The notes: generated from the letters alone by a model not told the origin. A stretch of DNA of 64,000 bases from Gemmatimonadota bacterium (GCA_030428885.1 JAUIEJ010000006.1:248001-312000); one strand, 5' to 3'. Shown: positions 1 to 9,126, numbered from the stretch's first letter. Made by a program: numbers and translations.

Positions 1-525
1 CCCGAACATCTCGAGTCCGGCGACGCGACCGAGCTCGAGAACTGCCGAACCCACGCCGCCGGCCGCCCCATGTACGAGGAGCCTCTCCCCCGGCTTCGCC
101 CGTCCGTACCGATGCAAGTGGAGATGTGCGGTCAGGTAGTTCGCAACCAGGCAGGTCGCCACGGCTGCGTCCACACCCTCGGGGACGGAAACGAGGTCGG
201 TCACGGGTAGGCAGATGGACTCCGTGTAGCCCCCGCCGAACCCCACGCTCCAGGTGGTCGCGGCCACCCTCTGCCCCACCGTGGGCGTCGAAACCCCCGG
301 GCCGAGCTTGTCGATTCTGCCCACCACGTCTTCACCGAGAGTGAAGGGCACGGGGGGGCAGCCCGGTAGTCGACGCCAACGTCGGTACATGAGGTCGAAC
401 CCGGACACGCCCGCGGCCTCCACGGCCACCCGAGCCATACCCGGTCCGGGTTCGGGAGGCTCTTCGGTGATCGGAACGAGAACCTCGGGTCCACCGTGAT
501 TCGATACGACGATGCGGCGTATCAC
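1..525 (-). CDS. Zinc-type alcohol dehydrogenase / quinone oxidoreductase family protein (partial)
   Basis: The first 175 residues of an MDR-superfamily oxidoreductase are present; the rest runs off the left edge. The N-terminal GroES-like half reads SNHGGPEVLVP, then GVSGFDLMYR and PFTLGEDVVGR, typical of quinone oxidoreductases that lack the catalytic zinc. The cofactor loop HGAAGGVGSAVLELGR near residues 153-168 is the NAD(P)H-binding motif. The start is a GTG at 525, two bases after the stop of the GyrI-like gene, so the two are probably translationally coupled. The expected reaction is NAD(P)H-dependent reduction of quinones or enones; the substrate cannot be read from the sequence. Confidence 0.85.
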   Translation of the reverse strand, partial: MIRRIVVSNHGGPEVLVPITEEPPEPGPGMARVAVEAAGVSGFDLMYRRWRRLPGCPPVPFTLGEDVVGRIDKLGPGVSTPTVGQRVAATTWSVGFGGGYTESICLPVTDLVSVPEGVDAAVATCLVANYLTAHLHLHRYGRAKPGERLLVHGAAGGVGSAVLELGRVAGLEMFG

Positions 526-527
526 GC

Positions 528-986
528 TCACTCCACCGGCAGATAGATCTCCGTGTGAAGCTCCTCCGCCGGGACCGCACCCGGGTCGTCGACGTAGATC
601 TCCCACCCCGTGCCCGGGCGGCGGCCGAGTTCGCTGGCCCGCCCGAACACACGGCCCCACGACTGACCCATGGTATCGTAGCCCCCCTGGTGCACGACCC
701 GAAGCACGTCGCCGCCCGAGGTCACGCCCGCCGTGATCTCACCTTCGCCCTCGACCTCTCCCTCGACGAAGCAGCCGGCGTGCACGTCGGCAATCCCGGA
801 TTCCATGTCCATGCCGCACCAGACGGCGATGGGCGCCGAGGCGGGGGCGATGCCGCGGGAGTGTGCCCAACTCATGACCTTGGGGAGAACCTCGGCGAAG
901 TAGGCCGGCAGCTCGGACGTGTGCACCTTCCGGCGGATCCCCACGAAGTGCCGCGGGGACTGCTGCGTGAGTTCGACGTCGGACAT
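528..986 (-). CDS. GyrI-like small-molecule-binding domain protein
   Basis: About 152 residues resembling a stand-alone GyrI-like/AraC effector-binding domain (SOUL-type fold). It opens with MSDVELTQQSPRHFVGIRRK, continues with a LPAYFAEVLPKVMSWA helix, and ends with a WEIYVDDPG...ELHTEIYLPV strand pair, the usual family ending. No DNA-binding domain is attached. I prefer the ATG at 986 because residues upstream of it are low-complexity and non-homologous in character. It sits directly upstream of the quinone oxidoreductase gene. Family members bind small hydrophobic or cationic ligands, and some hydrolyse them; the ligand here is unknown. Confidence 0.75.
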   Translation of the reverse strand: MSDVELTQQSPRHFVGIRRKVHTSELPAYFAEVLPKVMSWAHSRGIAPASAPIAVWCGMDMESGIADVHAGCFVEGEVEGEGEITAGVTSGGDVLRVVHQGGYDTMGQSWGRVFGRASELGRRPGTGWEIYVDDPGAVPAEELHTEIYLPVE

Positions 987-1079
987 CGGTGGGCTCCGTA
1001 GGCAGGGGGATTCAGGGGCGTCGGGCAGGTGCACGATAACGGTGGAGGCCGCCGCGGTCTCGGTCGGAGGTGTGCACCG

Positions 1080-2846
1080 CTACCGCAGTCCCACACGAGG
1101 CAGCAACCGCACCACCCCCACCGCCCCCACCGCCGCCACGAGTCCCAGCCCCACCGCCCCCGCCACCTGCCCGTACAGGGCGTACCCGGTGGCGAACAGG
1201 GCCGCATAGACCGCCACGCACCCGAGGAACCAGGCCAGGGCGGCCGCGCTCACGCTTTCTCCCTCCGGGGCCGGCTGCACGCCCACCACCGCCCGCCACC
1301 CGCTGCCCACCGGCCGCATCTTCTCGTAGAAGGCGCGAAGGGTGGCCTCGTCGGTGGGGCGGGTGAGGAAGGTCACGATCACCCAGCCGATGGTGGTGAT
1401 GACGACCCCCATCACCAGGCGCATGGACGCCGACCAATCGGGCAGGCCCACCTGCACGTGGCCGAACTCGAACCAGACCGCCACGGCGAAGGAGATGACC
1501 ATGGCGCTCAGCTCGCTCCAGGCGTTGATGCGCCACCAGAACCACCGCAGCAGGAACACGAGGCCCGTGCCGGCGCCGATCTGGAGAAGGATCTGGAAGG
1601 CCTGCAGCGCCGTCTCCAGCCAGAGGGCCACGATGCCCATGAACACCGTGAGGACTACGGTGGTGATCCGGGCCACCGTGACGTAGTGACCTTCGTCGGC
1701 GTCGGTGCGCATGAACCGCCGGTAGACGTCCTGCACCACGTACGACGAGCCCCAGTTGAGATGGGTCGAGATCGTGGACATGTACGCCGCGGCCAGGGAG
1801 GCGACGACGAGTCCCAGGAGTCCCGTGGGAAGGAAGGAGAGCATGGCCGGATAGGCCAGGTCGTGGCCGAGAATGGCCGGGTCCACCGCAGGGAACGCCG
1901 CCTGGATCGCATCGAGGTCGGGAAACACCACTAGCGACGCCAGGGCCACCAGGATCCACGGCCAGGGGCGCAGACCGTAATGGGCCACGTTGAACCAGAG
2001 CACGGCCTTGAGGGAGTGGCTCTCGTCTTTCGCCGCGAGCATGCGCTGGGCCGCGTACCCGCCGCCACCGGGCTCCGCCCCGGGATACCAGGTGCTCCAC
2101 CACTGGACGGCGATGGGCACCACGAAGACCGCCGCCGCCGTGCTCCAGTCGCTGAAATCGGGCAGGAACGAGAGGCTGCCCTGCACGTTGGGATGGGCGA
2201 GGAGGGGTCCCAGGCCTCCGACGTCGGGATGCCCCACCGCCACCACCGCCGCCGCCACCGCCCCGATCATGGCGATGACGAAGAGCAGGAGATCGGTGGC
2301 CACGACGCCCCACAGTCCCGCCGTGGCCGAGTAGAGGAGCGTCACGGTGCCCGCCACCAGCACCACCGTGTAGCGATCGACCCCGAGCAACACGCCGCCG
2401 ATCTTGATGGCCGCCAGCGTCACCGTGGCCATGATCATGACGTTGAAGAACACACCCAGGTAGATGGCCCGGAAACCCCGGAGGAAGGCGGCGAGGCCCC
2501 CGGCGTAGCGCAGTTCGTAGAACTCCATGTCGGTCATGACCCCGGACCGCCGCCAGAGCTTCGCGTAGAAGAAGACCGTGAGCATGCCCGTGAGCACGAA
2601 CGCCCACCACACCCAGTTCCCGCTCACCCCGCTCGTGCGAACGATGTCGGTGACCAGGTTGGGCGTGTCGGTGCTGAAGGTCGTGGCCACCATGGAGGTG
2701 CCCAGCACCCACCACGGCAGGCTGCGCCCCGCGAGGAAGTACTCGGTGGCGTCCTGCCCGGCCCGCCGGGTGAAGGCGAGGCCGACCACCAGCACGACCG
2801 CGCCGTAGAGGGCCATGACGGCCCAGTCGAGGGACTGGAGGGTCAC
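1080..2846 (-). CDS. Sodium:solute symporter family (SSS) protein
   Basis: A polytopic inner-membrane protein of about 588 residues with roughly 13 hydrophobic helices, the size of the SSS/SLC5 family that couples Na+ influx to solute uptake. Family signatures include an N-terminal GLAFTRRAGQDATEYFLAGR and SLPWWVLGTSMVATTFSTDT (the conserved R-x-L-PWW and TxxST region in helices 2-3), and AAAYMSTISTHLNWGSSYVV in helix 8-9, which carries Na+-site residues. I chose the GTG at 2846, which has GGAG about 10 bases upstream; longer versions add arginine-rich sequence unlike the family. The transported solute is not evident. It lies upstream of the GyrI-like gene on the same strand. Confidence 0.9.
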   Translation of the reverse strand: MTLQSLDWAVMALYGAVVLVVGLAFTRRAGQDATEYFLAGRSLPWWVLGTSMVATTFSTDTPNLVTDIVRTSGVSGNWVWWAFVLTGMLTVFFYAKLWRRSGVMTDMEFYELRYAGGLAAFLRGFRAIYLGVFFNVMIMATVTLAAIKIGGVLLGVDRYTVVLVAGTVTLLYSATAGLWGVVATDLLLFVIAMIGAVAAAVVAVGHPDVGGLGPLLAHPNVQGSLSFLPDFSDWSTAAAVFVVPIAVQWWSTWYPGAEPGGGGYAAQRMLAAKDESHSLKAVLWFNVAHYGLRPWPWILVALASLVVFPDLDAIQAAFPAVDPAILGHDLAYPAMLSFLPTGLLGLVVASLAAAYMSTISTHLNWGSSYVVQDVYRRFMRTDADEGHYVTVARITTVVLTVFMGIVALWLETALQAFQILLQIGAGTGLVFLLRWFWWRINAWSELSAMVISFAVAVWFEFGHVQVGLPDWSASMRLVMGVVITTIGWVIVTFLTRPTDEATLRAFYEKMRPVGSGWRAVVGVQPAPEGESVSAAALAWFLGCVAVYAALFATGYALYGQVAGAVGLGLVAAVGAVGVVRLLPRVGLR

Positions 2847-3079
2847 GAATCGGGCTCCGATGGGGGACGGGGTGGAGAACCCACTCCCGGCGCGGCTACA
2901 AGAGGCGATCGCCGCAGTGGGGGCAAGGGCCGCCGCCGTCCGTCCCCGTGATCCGCCGCACCCGCGCGGCCGTTCACTGCAGAGACTCGTCCCTCGACTG
3001 CAGAACCGCCCCCAAGGCGTTGGGCGGTCCCGATCATCGACGGCGGCCCGTTCCCCGCCGTACCCCATGATGCCCGGGA

Positions 3080-4225
3080 GTGATATCGTGCCCGTGCGTC
3101 GACCCGTCCCTCGGTGTGGAGACCAGACCCCTCGTGGTGGACCGAGTACGCACCTGGTTCCTGATCCTCGCGGCGTGGACCGTTCCCGCAGTTCTGTCGT
3201 CGAGCCTCATCGTCGTGCGGTCCGCTGGCGATGGAGCGGTGCCGTCGTGGCCCGCCACATTCCTCCGGCAGCTTCCGAGTTGGTGGCTGTGGGCGGTTCT
3301 CACGCCCCTCGTCCTGTGGCTCGCCCGGCGGCTTCCCATCCGGGGCCGTCAGTGGTGGAAGCCCGTGGCCGTCCACGGCCTCGTGGGCGTGCTCGTTGTG
3401 GTGCTCTATCTGACCCTCGAGGCCCCGTTCGCCATCGCCCGGGAGGGTCGGATCATCACCCTGGCCACCTGGGCGCGGGCCTTCGAAGGGAGCGTCTCGT
3501 TTCAGTTCCTGACGAACTACCTGATCTACTTCGCCCTCGTGGGGGTCGGGCACGCCCTGAACGGCGCGGCGGAGCTCCGGGAGCGGGAAGTCCAGGCTTC
3601 CCGCCTCGAAGCCCAACTGGCCGAAGCCCGCTTGCGTTCGCTTCGGGCTCAGCTCCAACCCCACTTCCTCTTCAACACCCTCCACACCATCGGCGGGCTG
3701 GTGCGAGAGGGAGACGCGGATCGAGCCGTGCGCATGCTCACCGGGCTCTCCGGGCTGCTGCGCCACACGCTCGACCGGGTGGAGTCCCCTCGAATCCCAC
3801 TTCACGAAGAGTTGGAGGCACTGGAGCGGTATCTCGAGATCGAAGAGGTGCGGTTCGAGGACCGCCTCCAGGTCCAACGCCACATCGATCCCACCGTGAC
3901 CGACGCCCTCGTGCCCGCGCTCCTGCTCCAGCCCCTCGTGGAAAACGCTGTGCGTCACGGCATCGAGGACCGAATCGGCACGGGCCGGATTCGCATCGAG
4001 GCTCGGCGGGAGGTCGATGGGCTCGTCCTGCAGGTCTCGGACGACGGACGGGGACTACCGGCGGACTTCGATCTGGAGCGCGACGCCGGGGTGGGACTCG
4101 GGAGCACCCGTAGACGGCTCGACGAATGGTACGGGAGCGGGGCTTCGCTGAGGGCGGAACACCGGGCTCCCCACGGCACACGAATCACCGTTTCGATCCC
4201 GTGGGAGGATTCCATCCATGGCTGA
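3080..4225 (+). CDS. LytS/YehU-type sensor histidine kinase
   Basis: About 381 residues with four predicted N-terminal membrane helices (roughly residues 22-150), a coiled-coil linker rich in Glu/Arg, then a His_kinase (PF06580) domain. The phospho-acceptor motif is LRAQLQPHFLFNTLHTIGG. The N-box is LLLQPLVENAVRHGIEDR and the G-boxes are DDGRGLP and GVGLGSTRRRL. This family autophosphorylates and passes phosphate to LytTR regulators, and just such a gene overlaps its 3' end by 8 bases. The start is uncertain: GTG at 3080 has GGGAG touching it, and GTGs at 3116 and 3138 are possible. It is divergent from the symporter, but a regulatory link is only a guess. Confidence 0.9.
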   Translation: MISCPCVDPSLGVETRPLVVDRVRTWFLILAAWTVPAVLSSSLIVVRSAGDGAVPSWPATFLRQLPSWWLWAVLTPLVLWLARRLPIRGRQWWKPVAVHGLVGVLVVVLYLTLEAPFAIAREGRIITLATWARAFEGSVSFQFLTNYLIYFALVGVGHALNGAAELREREVQASRLEAQLAEARLRSLRAQLQPHFLFNTLHTIGGLVREGDADRAVRMLTGLSGLLRHTLDRVESPRIPLHEELEALERYLEIEEVRFEDRLQVQRHIDPTVTDALVPALLLQPLVENAVRHGIEDRIGTGRIRIEARREVDGLVLQVSDDGRGLPADFDLERDAGVGLGSTRRRLDEWYGSGASLRAEHRAPHGTRITVSIPWEDSIHG

Positions 4226-5081
4226 GCACCCCCCAGCGCGCCCGCCGGATGTGCTCCGGGCCCTGGTGGTGGACGACGAGCCCACGGCCCGCCGTGTCCT
4301 GGTGGGGCTCCTGGAGTCCCGGCCGGACGTGCGCGTGGTGGCGACCTGCGCGAACGGCACGGAAGCCGTCGCCGTACTCGCGGCGGAGCCCGTCGATGTC
4401 GTTTTTCTGGACATTCGCATGCCCGGCCTGGACGGGTTCGACGTCCTGGACTCCCTGGGGTCCGAATCCGAGCCCCCCCTCATCGTCTTCGTCACCGCCC
4501 ACGACGAACACGCCGTGCGAGCCTTCGAAGTGGGAGCCGTGGACTACCTGCTCAAGCCCTTCGACGACGACCGGTTCGCCGCCACCCTCGATCGGGTTCA
4601 GGCCCGACTCCGCACGAACCCGCGAGCGGTGCTGAGGCGACAGCTCCAGTCGTTGCTCGCCAGCCTCGACGACCCGGAGGGGGAGGCGGGTTCGGTGGGA
4701 GCCCTGAGCGCACCGGAGGGCCGAACCGCCGCGGCGTCGGGTCGGCGCCTGGCGGTCCGGCTCGGCCAACGGGTCGAGTTCGTGGAGGTGGCCGACATCG
4801 ACTGGGTCCAGGCCGAGAACTACTACGTTCGGCTCCACACCGCCGAACGGGAGTATCTGCTCCGCGACACCCTCACCCGCCTCGAGGGGCGTCTCGGCCA
4901 GGACGCCTTCCTTCGAGTTCACCGATCGGCCCTGGTGCGGGTCGACCGCGTCCGCTCCCTCCGCTCCCAGGACGGAGGCCCCACCGAGGTCGTCCTGGCC
5001 GATGGAACCGCCGTCCGGGTGAGTCGCAGTCGAAAGGCCGAGGTGCTCCGGCGGCTGGGACTCCCGGTCCGCGAACTCTGA
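4218..5081 (+). CDS. LytTR-family response regulator
   Basis: A 287-residue cytoplasmic transcription factor. The receiver domain spans about residues 13-130: acidic pocket VVDDE, phospho-acceptor Asp near residue 65 in VVFLDIRMPGLDGFDV, switch Thr in IVFVTAHDE, and the conserved Lys in DYLLKPFDDD. A linker leads to a LytTR DNA-binding domain (about residues 180-285) with DWVQAENYYVRLHT and FLRVHRSALVRVDRVRSL. The gene overlaps the preceding kinase by 8 bases, so the pair forms one transcription and signalling unit. LytTR proteins usually bind paired direct repeats upstream of target genes; no such site was identified here. Confidence 0.95.
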   Translation: MAEHPPARPPDVLRALVVDDEPTARRVLVGLLESRPDVRVVATCANGTEAVAVLAAEPVDVVFLDIRMPGLDGFDVLDSLGSESEPPLIVFVTAHDEHAVRAFEVGAVDYLLKPFDDDRFAATLDRVQARLRTNPRAVLRRQLQSLLASLDDPEGEAGSVGALSAPEGRTAAASGRRLAVRLGQRVEFVEVADIDWVQAENYYVRLHTAEREYLLRDTLTRLEGRLGQDAFLRVHRSALVRVDRVRSLRSQDGGPTEVVLADGTAVRVSRSRKAEVLRRLGLPVREL

Positions 5082-5085
5082 GCCC

Positions 5086-5835
5086 TCAGAATCGCCGGAA
5101 GCTCAGAATCTCCGACACGAAGTCACGGGGGCCGCCGATGTCCCGATGACGCTTGATCAGAAAGGGGGCCTCCCGGCTGATCCAGAACCGGTGGACTCCG
5201 TCCTGGGCAGCCTGCTCGATGACCCAACACTCGCACGCCACCCCGTCGACGGCCCGCAGCGGCTCCCGTCCCACCACTTCATAACTCAGCAGCGTACTCC
5301 CCATGGTTCCGTCGGATCGGGCCTGCAGCCCCGGGAGTCGGAACGTCGCGCCCACGTCCATGGGCATGAGGGCGGCCAGGGTCGGCGAGAAGCCGAGGTC
5401 GTCGACGAATCCGCCGTACTCGGCCTCGCCGGTGGAACGGAGCGGCTCACCGCCGCCCAGGGGGATTCGCACCCACTCGAAGCCCTCCGGCCCCGATTGC
5501 CCCACCGCGTACTCCTGGCCCCAGGCGAAGAACGGGCTCGCCATGTGCTCCAGGCGCAGCGTCGCTCCGTCGAGCACCCTGGAGTCGACGATCACCGCGC
5601 CGGGCATGTCGATGAGGTTCAGGACGCTGATCTTCGGTGTTCCATCGAGTTCGAACGGCCGCACCTCGTTGAAGAACCGCCCGAACGCGCTCCCGTATTC
5701 CACCTCGTAGGCGGAGAACTCGGGCACATCGAAGTGCTCGGGAGACAGCCGGATCACCGGATCGACCTGGGCCGCCGCGGGCGCCGCGGCGAGGATCAGT
5801 CCGCCGATCCCCGCGGCCGACGCCACTCGTACCAT
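5086..5835 (-). CDS. Exported protein of unknown function
   Basis: A protein of about 249 residues with a clear Sec signal peptide (MVRVASAAGIGGLILAAAP, cleavage after AAAQ), so probably periplasmic or surface exposed. The ATG at 5835 is chosen because AGGAG lies 6 bases upstream; a second ATG at 5853 has a poorer site. The mature part is rich in beta-strand patterns and ends in a segment (ECWVIEQAAQDGVHRFWIS...PFLIKRHRD) that recalls DUF3108-like outer-membrane-associated proteins, but I do not claim membership. It is convergent with the LytTR gene: the two TGA stops are only four bases apart in a short inverted repeat. Confidence 0.7.
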   Translation of the reverse strand: MVRVASAAGIGGLILAAAPAAAQVDPVIRLSPEHFDVPEFSAYEVEYGSAFGRFFNEVRPFELDGTPKISVLNLIDMPGAVIVDSRVLDGATLRLEHMASPFFAWGQEYAVGQSGPEGFEWVRIPLGGGEPLRSTGEAEYGGFVDDLGFSPTLAALMPMDVGATFRLPGLQARSDGTMGSTLLSYEVVGREPLRAVDGVACECWVIEQAAQDGVHRFWISREAPFLIKRHRDIGGPRDFVSEILSFRRF

Positions 5836-6024
5836 GATTCTCCTGCCTCGCATCCGTCCCCCCCTTTCGTCGCCATCGCGGTCGCCCGGATCCCCGATGT
5901 GGGACCCCGTGCCGACGAGCATGGAGGCGATCCCGGCAGGACGGGACGGGGGGATCGGCCGGTGAACCCGGAGGTGCAGCGAGCCGTGGCGAGGCCGCAG
6001 TGGCCGGTACTCGGCGCGGTCGGG

Positions 6025-6984
6025 TCAGGGAATCGACGACGTCCCGTCGGCCAGCCGCGCCGGGTACACCCCCTCGGAGTGAAGGGCGGCGAGGCGCTCC
6101 CGAACCCGGGGCAGGTCGTCGGCGAAGGTCATGCCGAACCAGTGGGCGCCGCCGGGGTGGGGGCGGAGGCGGATCCGGCCCGCGGCCGCGAGTCCGGTGA
6201 GAGCCGTGCTCAGGGCGTACTCGGCCCGGAGAGGGCCCGACGGATGGTCGTCGAGGCTCCGGGCGAATTCCGCCCATCCGTCTCGCAGGGCGGCCACCGC
6301 CCCCGAGGTCAGGCCCCACAGGTTCATGGAGACGGGTGTGTCGGGGGCGAAGGCCACGGGGGCGCCCTTCTCGGTGACGCCCTCCAGCATGGCGCAGCCG
6401 GTGCGGTGGCGGAGTTCGTGGACCTCCACGACTTCCACCCGGTCGTCTCCGTCGGCGTCGGGCACGCGGCGCACCCACCCCCGGGACACCCCGCCGTACC
6501 GGGACAGGACCGATCCAGCCGGGTAGGTCACCAGCACCACGTCGCCGTCGTCGGCCTCGTCCAGGGCCGCTTTCAGCGCCACCAGGCCCTCCCGCCCGTA
6601 GGCGTCGTCGGCGTTGGCCACGGCGAACGCGCCGTCGATGGTGGCGGCGGCGGCCAGGGTCGCGTGGGCGGTGCCCCACGGGCGGGTCCGGCCCTCGGGC
6701 GCGGTCATGCCGTCCGGCAGGGGGTGGACCTGGGCCACGGCGCGCATGGGAACCGACTCGCCCAGGGCCTCGGCGAAGACCGCCCGCACGGCCGCTTCGG
6801 CGCCGGGCCGGGTCAGGAGCACCAGTTCGCCGAATCCCGCGGCCCGGGCGTCGAAGGCGGTGTAGGCGCCCAGGGGCTCTCCGGCGGGACCCACCGGTTC
6901 GGTCTGTTTGTCGCCGCCGAAGCGAGTCCCCATGCCCCCGGCGAGGAGCACGAACGAGGGGGCGGGACCGTTCGTGGCGGTCAT
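6025..6984 (-). CDS. NTP transferase domain protein (sugar-phosphate nucleotidyltransferase-like)
   Basis: A protein of about 319 residues with a nucleotidyltransferase Rossmann-like fold. The N-terminal signature FVLLAGGMGTRFGGDKQTEP matches the G-G-x-G-T-R nucleotide-binding loop followed by a catalytic Lys, and AVANADDAYG carries the metal-binding acidic residues. Such enzymes make NDP-sugars or related activated compounds; the partner sugar is not evident. The start ATG at 6984 overlaps the stop of the upstream TPR gene in an ATGA junction. About 190 bases downstream, before the next gene on this strand, are empty. Confidence 0.85.
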   Translation of the reverse strand: MTATNGPAPSFVLLAGGMGTRFGGDKQTEPVGPAGEPLGAYTAFDARAAGFGELVLLTRPGAEAAVRAVFAEALGESVPMRAVAQVHPLPDGMTAPEGRTRPWGTAHATLAAAATIDGAFAVANADDAYGREGLVALKAALDEADDGDVVLVTYPAGSVLSRYGGVSRGWVRRVPDADGDDRVEVVEVHELRHRTGCAMLEGVTEKGAPVAFAPDTPVSMNLWGLTSGAVAALRDGWAEFARSLDDHPSGPLRAEYALSTALTGLAAAGRIRLRPHPGGAHWFGMTFADDLPRVRERLAALHSEGVYPARLADGTSSIP

Positions 6985-7625
6985 GGGTCGGTGTTCTCCA
7001 TCCATGCGACCTTGAGTCGGGCGCGTTCTTCGTCGGCCCAGGTCCCCATGGGCGTGCCGGCGTGGACGTCGGCGAGGCGCGCCAGTTCCGTGAGGGCCGC
7101 CGGGATGCGGTCGGTCTTGCAGAGCAGCTCCACCATCTCCCGGCCGATGGCGGCCGCGGCCGACGGAGACGTGTTCGGTGCGTCCCGAGCCGTGCGGAAC
7201 CACGCCAGCGCGTCGTCCGGGTGCTTCAGGTCGTCGCGCAGGAGACGGGCCAGACGCAGGCAGGGCTCGGGATGGTCGGGATGGCGAGCCACTTCGTCTT
7301 CCAGGGCCCTCTTCGCGCCCTCGAGGTCGCCGCGAAGCTTCAGCGCCTCCACCCGGGAATAGTCGGGCCGCACCGGACCTCCGTCGGGGTGGGCCACGAA
7401 CCCGAAGGCCGCGCCCACGCCCTCACTGAGCAGGAGGGTGGCGCCGCCGACGAAGGTCGTGATGGCCAGGGGGACGAGCAGGAACGCCCAGATTCCCCAC
7501 GTTCCGGACAGGGGCACGGCCAGGGCGAAGCCCATGAAGACGCCCGGAAACACGGCCCATCCGAAGGCCCGAACCCACCGACCGCGGGTCGCAGCGTCGA
7601 CGTCTCGAAGGCGGCGCGGAGTCAT
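6981..7625 (-). CDS. Membrane protein with C-terminal TPR-like repeats
   Basis: A protein of about 214 residues. Two hydrophobic helices lie near residues 18-65 (FGWAVFPGVFMGFALAVPL and GIWAFLLVPLAITTFVGGAT). A cytoplasmic region of helix-turn-helix TPR-like repeats follows: YSRVEALKLRGDLEGAKRAL, HPDHPEPCLRLARLLRDDL, DALAWFRTARD, and a last repeat LCKTDRIPAALTELARLA. TPRs mediate protein contacts, so a scaffold role is plausible, but no partner is indicated. The ATG at 7625 has GGAG close upstream. The gene overlaps the nucleotidyltransferase gene by 4 bases. Confidence 0.75.
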   Translation of the reverse strand: MTPRRLRDVDAATRGRWVRAFGWAVFPGVFMGFALAVPLSGTWGIWAFLLVPLAITTFVGGATLLLSEGVGAAFGFVAHPDGGPVRPDYSRVEALKLRGDLEGAKRALEDEVARHPDHPEPCLRLARLLRDDLKHPDDALAWFRTARDAPNTSPSAAAAIGREMVELLCKTDRIPAALTELARLADVHAGTPMGTWADEERARLKVAWMENTDP

Positions 7626-7778
7626 GTCTCCAACCTCTGGCTCCGCCCCCCTCGGCGAAAGGCCCGCCGGGCCCCCGGCCCCCGCGGCCCCGGAACACCG
7701 AGCCGGGGATTCGCTATTCAGCAGACCCGGGGATCCGACGCGGGACCCCGGCACGCGACCCCGGACCAGGAGGCATCC

Positions 7779-8717
7779 ATGGACATCGACATTCTCAAGA
7801 GAGGCGCAGTTGCGGGCTTCGTGGGGGCGATGGTGGTGGTGCTCTGGTTCCTGGGGGTCGACCTGGTGCGGGGTGAGCCCCTGGCCACGCCGGCTTTCGT
7901 GGCGTCGGCCCTTCTGGGGGGATCGGCCCTGGCCGCGGTTCCCGCCTACACCATTCTGCACTTCATGTCGTTTCAGGTGGTGGGCACCGCGACCTCGTGG
8001 GCCATGGACCGCCTGGGCGTCGTGGCGCCGACGCTCCTGGGGCTCGCGGTGGGATTCCTGCTCTTCGACCTGATCTTCTACGGAAGCGTGCTCTCCACCG
8101 GCGCCGACGTGGTGGCCGAACTCGGGTGGCCGCCGGTGCTGGTCGGCAACTTCCTGGCCGGCCTGGCCGTGACCCACACGATCCACCGGATGCAGGGCGA
8201 ACGCCGCGGCGGGTGGTTGTCGGAGGCCCTCCAGGGCCCGGTCGTGCGCGAGGGGATCACCGTGGGGCTGGTAGGCGCGTCGGCCGTGGCGCTCTGGTTC
8301 CTGATCGTCGACGCCGCCCAGGGCCAGGCGCTCCTCACGCCGTCGGCTCTCGGGGGACTCCTCCTCGCCGGCGAGACCGGAGCCGCCGCCATGGGCGTGA
8401 ACATGACGTGGGTCGTCGGCTACACCCTGGTCCACTTCGGGGTCTTCATCGGCCTGGGGATCCTCCTCGCGGCGGTGGCGGCCACCGGCGACGAGACCCC
8501 GCCCCTGGTGCTGGGCACCTTCCTCGCCTTCGTCACCTTCGAGGCCCTGGTCATGGGCGTGGTCGCCCTGCTTTCCCAGTTCCTGCCCCACGCCTGGTGG
8601 ACCGTCGCCGGAGCGAACCTCCTGGCCGCGGTGGCCATGGGCGCCCTTCTCTGGGCCCGACACCCGTCCATCGCCCGGGCCCTCTCCTCCGACGAGGTGC
8701 TGGTGGCAGCGGAGTAG
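7779..8717 (+). CDS. Polytopic membrane protein with internal duplication
   Basis: A 312-residue integral membrane protein with about eight hydrophobic helices and an evident two-fold repeat. GAVAGFVGAMVVVLWFLGVD near residue 9 is mirrored by GITVGLVGASAVALWFLIVD near residue 160, and each is followed by a short loop, a helix ending in HF, and a long C-terminal helix pair. The start is firm: AGGAGG sits 5 bases before the ATG. No known transporter signature was recognised; the function is unknown. It stands alone, convergent with the cytochrome oxidase operon across a strong hairpin. Confidence 0.8.
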   Translation: MDIDILKRGAVAGFVGAMVVVLWFLGVDLVRGEPLATPAFVASALLGGSALAAVPAYTILHFMSFQVVGTATSWAMDRLGVVAPTLLGLAVGFLLFDLIFYGSVLSTGADVVAELGWPPVLVGNFLAGLAVTHTIHRMQGERRGGWLSEALQGPVVREGITVGLVGASAVALWFLIVDAAQGQALLTPSALGGLLLAGETGAAAMGVNMTWVVGYTLVHFGVFIGLGILLAAVAATGDETPPLVLGTFLAFVTFEALVMGVVALLSQFLPHAWWTVAGANLLAAVAMGALLWARHPSIARALSSDEVLVAAE

Positions 8718-8724
8718 GACGCGA

Positions 8725-8757
8725 CGAGGGGGGCTCCCGACCCGGGAGCCCCCCTCG
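8725..8757. terminator. Bidirectional hairpin terminator
   Basis: A perfect 15-bp stem (8725-8739 with 8743-8757) closed by a 3-base loop. It lies between the convergent stops of the duplicated membrane protein and ctaF. No T-tract follows on either strand, which is common for terminators in very G+C-rich genomes, so termination efficiency is inferred from stem strength and position only. Confidence 0.75.
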
Positions 8758-8789
8758 ATGCAGCCTGTGGAAACCGCGGTGGGGGACGA

Positions 8790-9116
8790 CTACGCCCCGA
8801 CGCCCAGCCCCGGCACCACGTGGTAGAGCAGCATCAGCGCGCTCACCATGAAGATCGCCAGCACCATCCCCGCCAGGAACACGCCGGTGAAGAGTTTGGA
8901 GTCGAACTTCAGGTGCATGAAGAACATCACCACGATGACAAACTTGGCGAGGGAGAGGCCGAGGAGCAGGGGGACTTCCACCGCGCCCAGCTCCATGTAG
9001 TACGCCGCCACTTCGAGGGCCGTGAGGACGGCGAGAATTCCGCCGATGGCCCAATAGAAGCCCACCGAGGCGTGTCCCCCCTCACCGTGTCCGTGTGCGT
9101 CCGCATGACTCGACAT
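8790..9116 (-). CDS. ctaF: Cytochrome c oxidase subunit IV
   Basis: A 108-residue protein with a His-rich N-terminus (HADAHGHGEGGHA) and three hydrophobic helices. It contains the family sequence LAKFVIVVMFFMHLKFDSK, diagnostic of prokaryotic subunit IV of caa3/aa3-type oxidases. It is the last gene of the minus-strand cta operon, 10 bases after ctaE and just before the terminator hairpin. Subunit IV helps assemble or stabilise the CuB centre in the inner membrane and is not catalytic itself. Confidence 0.92.
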   Translation of the reverse strand: MSSHADAHGHGEGGHASVGFYWAIGGILAVLTALEVAAYYMELGAVEVPLLLGLSLAKFVIVVMFFMHLKFDSKLFTGVFLAGMVLAIFMVSALMLLYHVVPGLGVGA

Positions 9117-9126
9117 GGAGGCTCCG

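Noticed and set aside
5077-5090. Inverted repeat at the convergent stops of the LytTR and exported-protein genes as a terminator
   Set aside because: The stem is only 6 bp with a 2-base loop, and TGA facing TCA gives part of the complementarity automatically.
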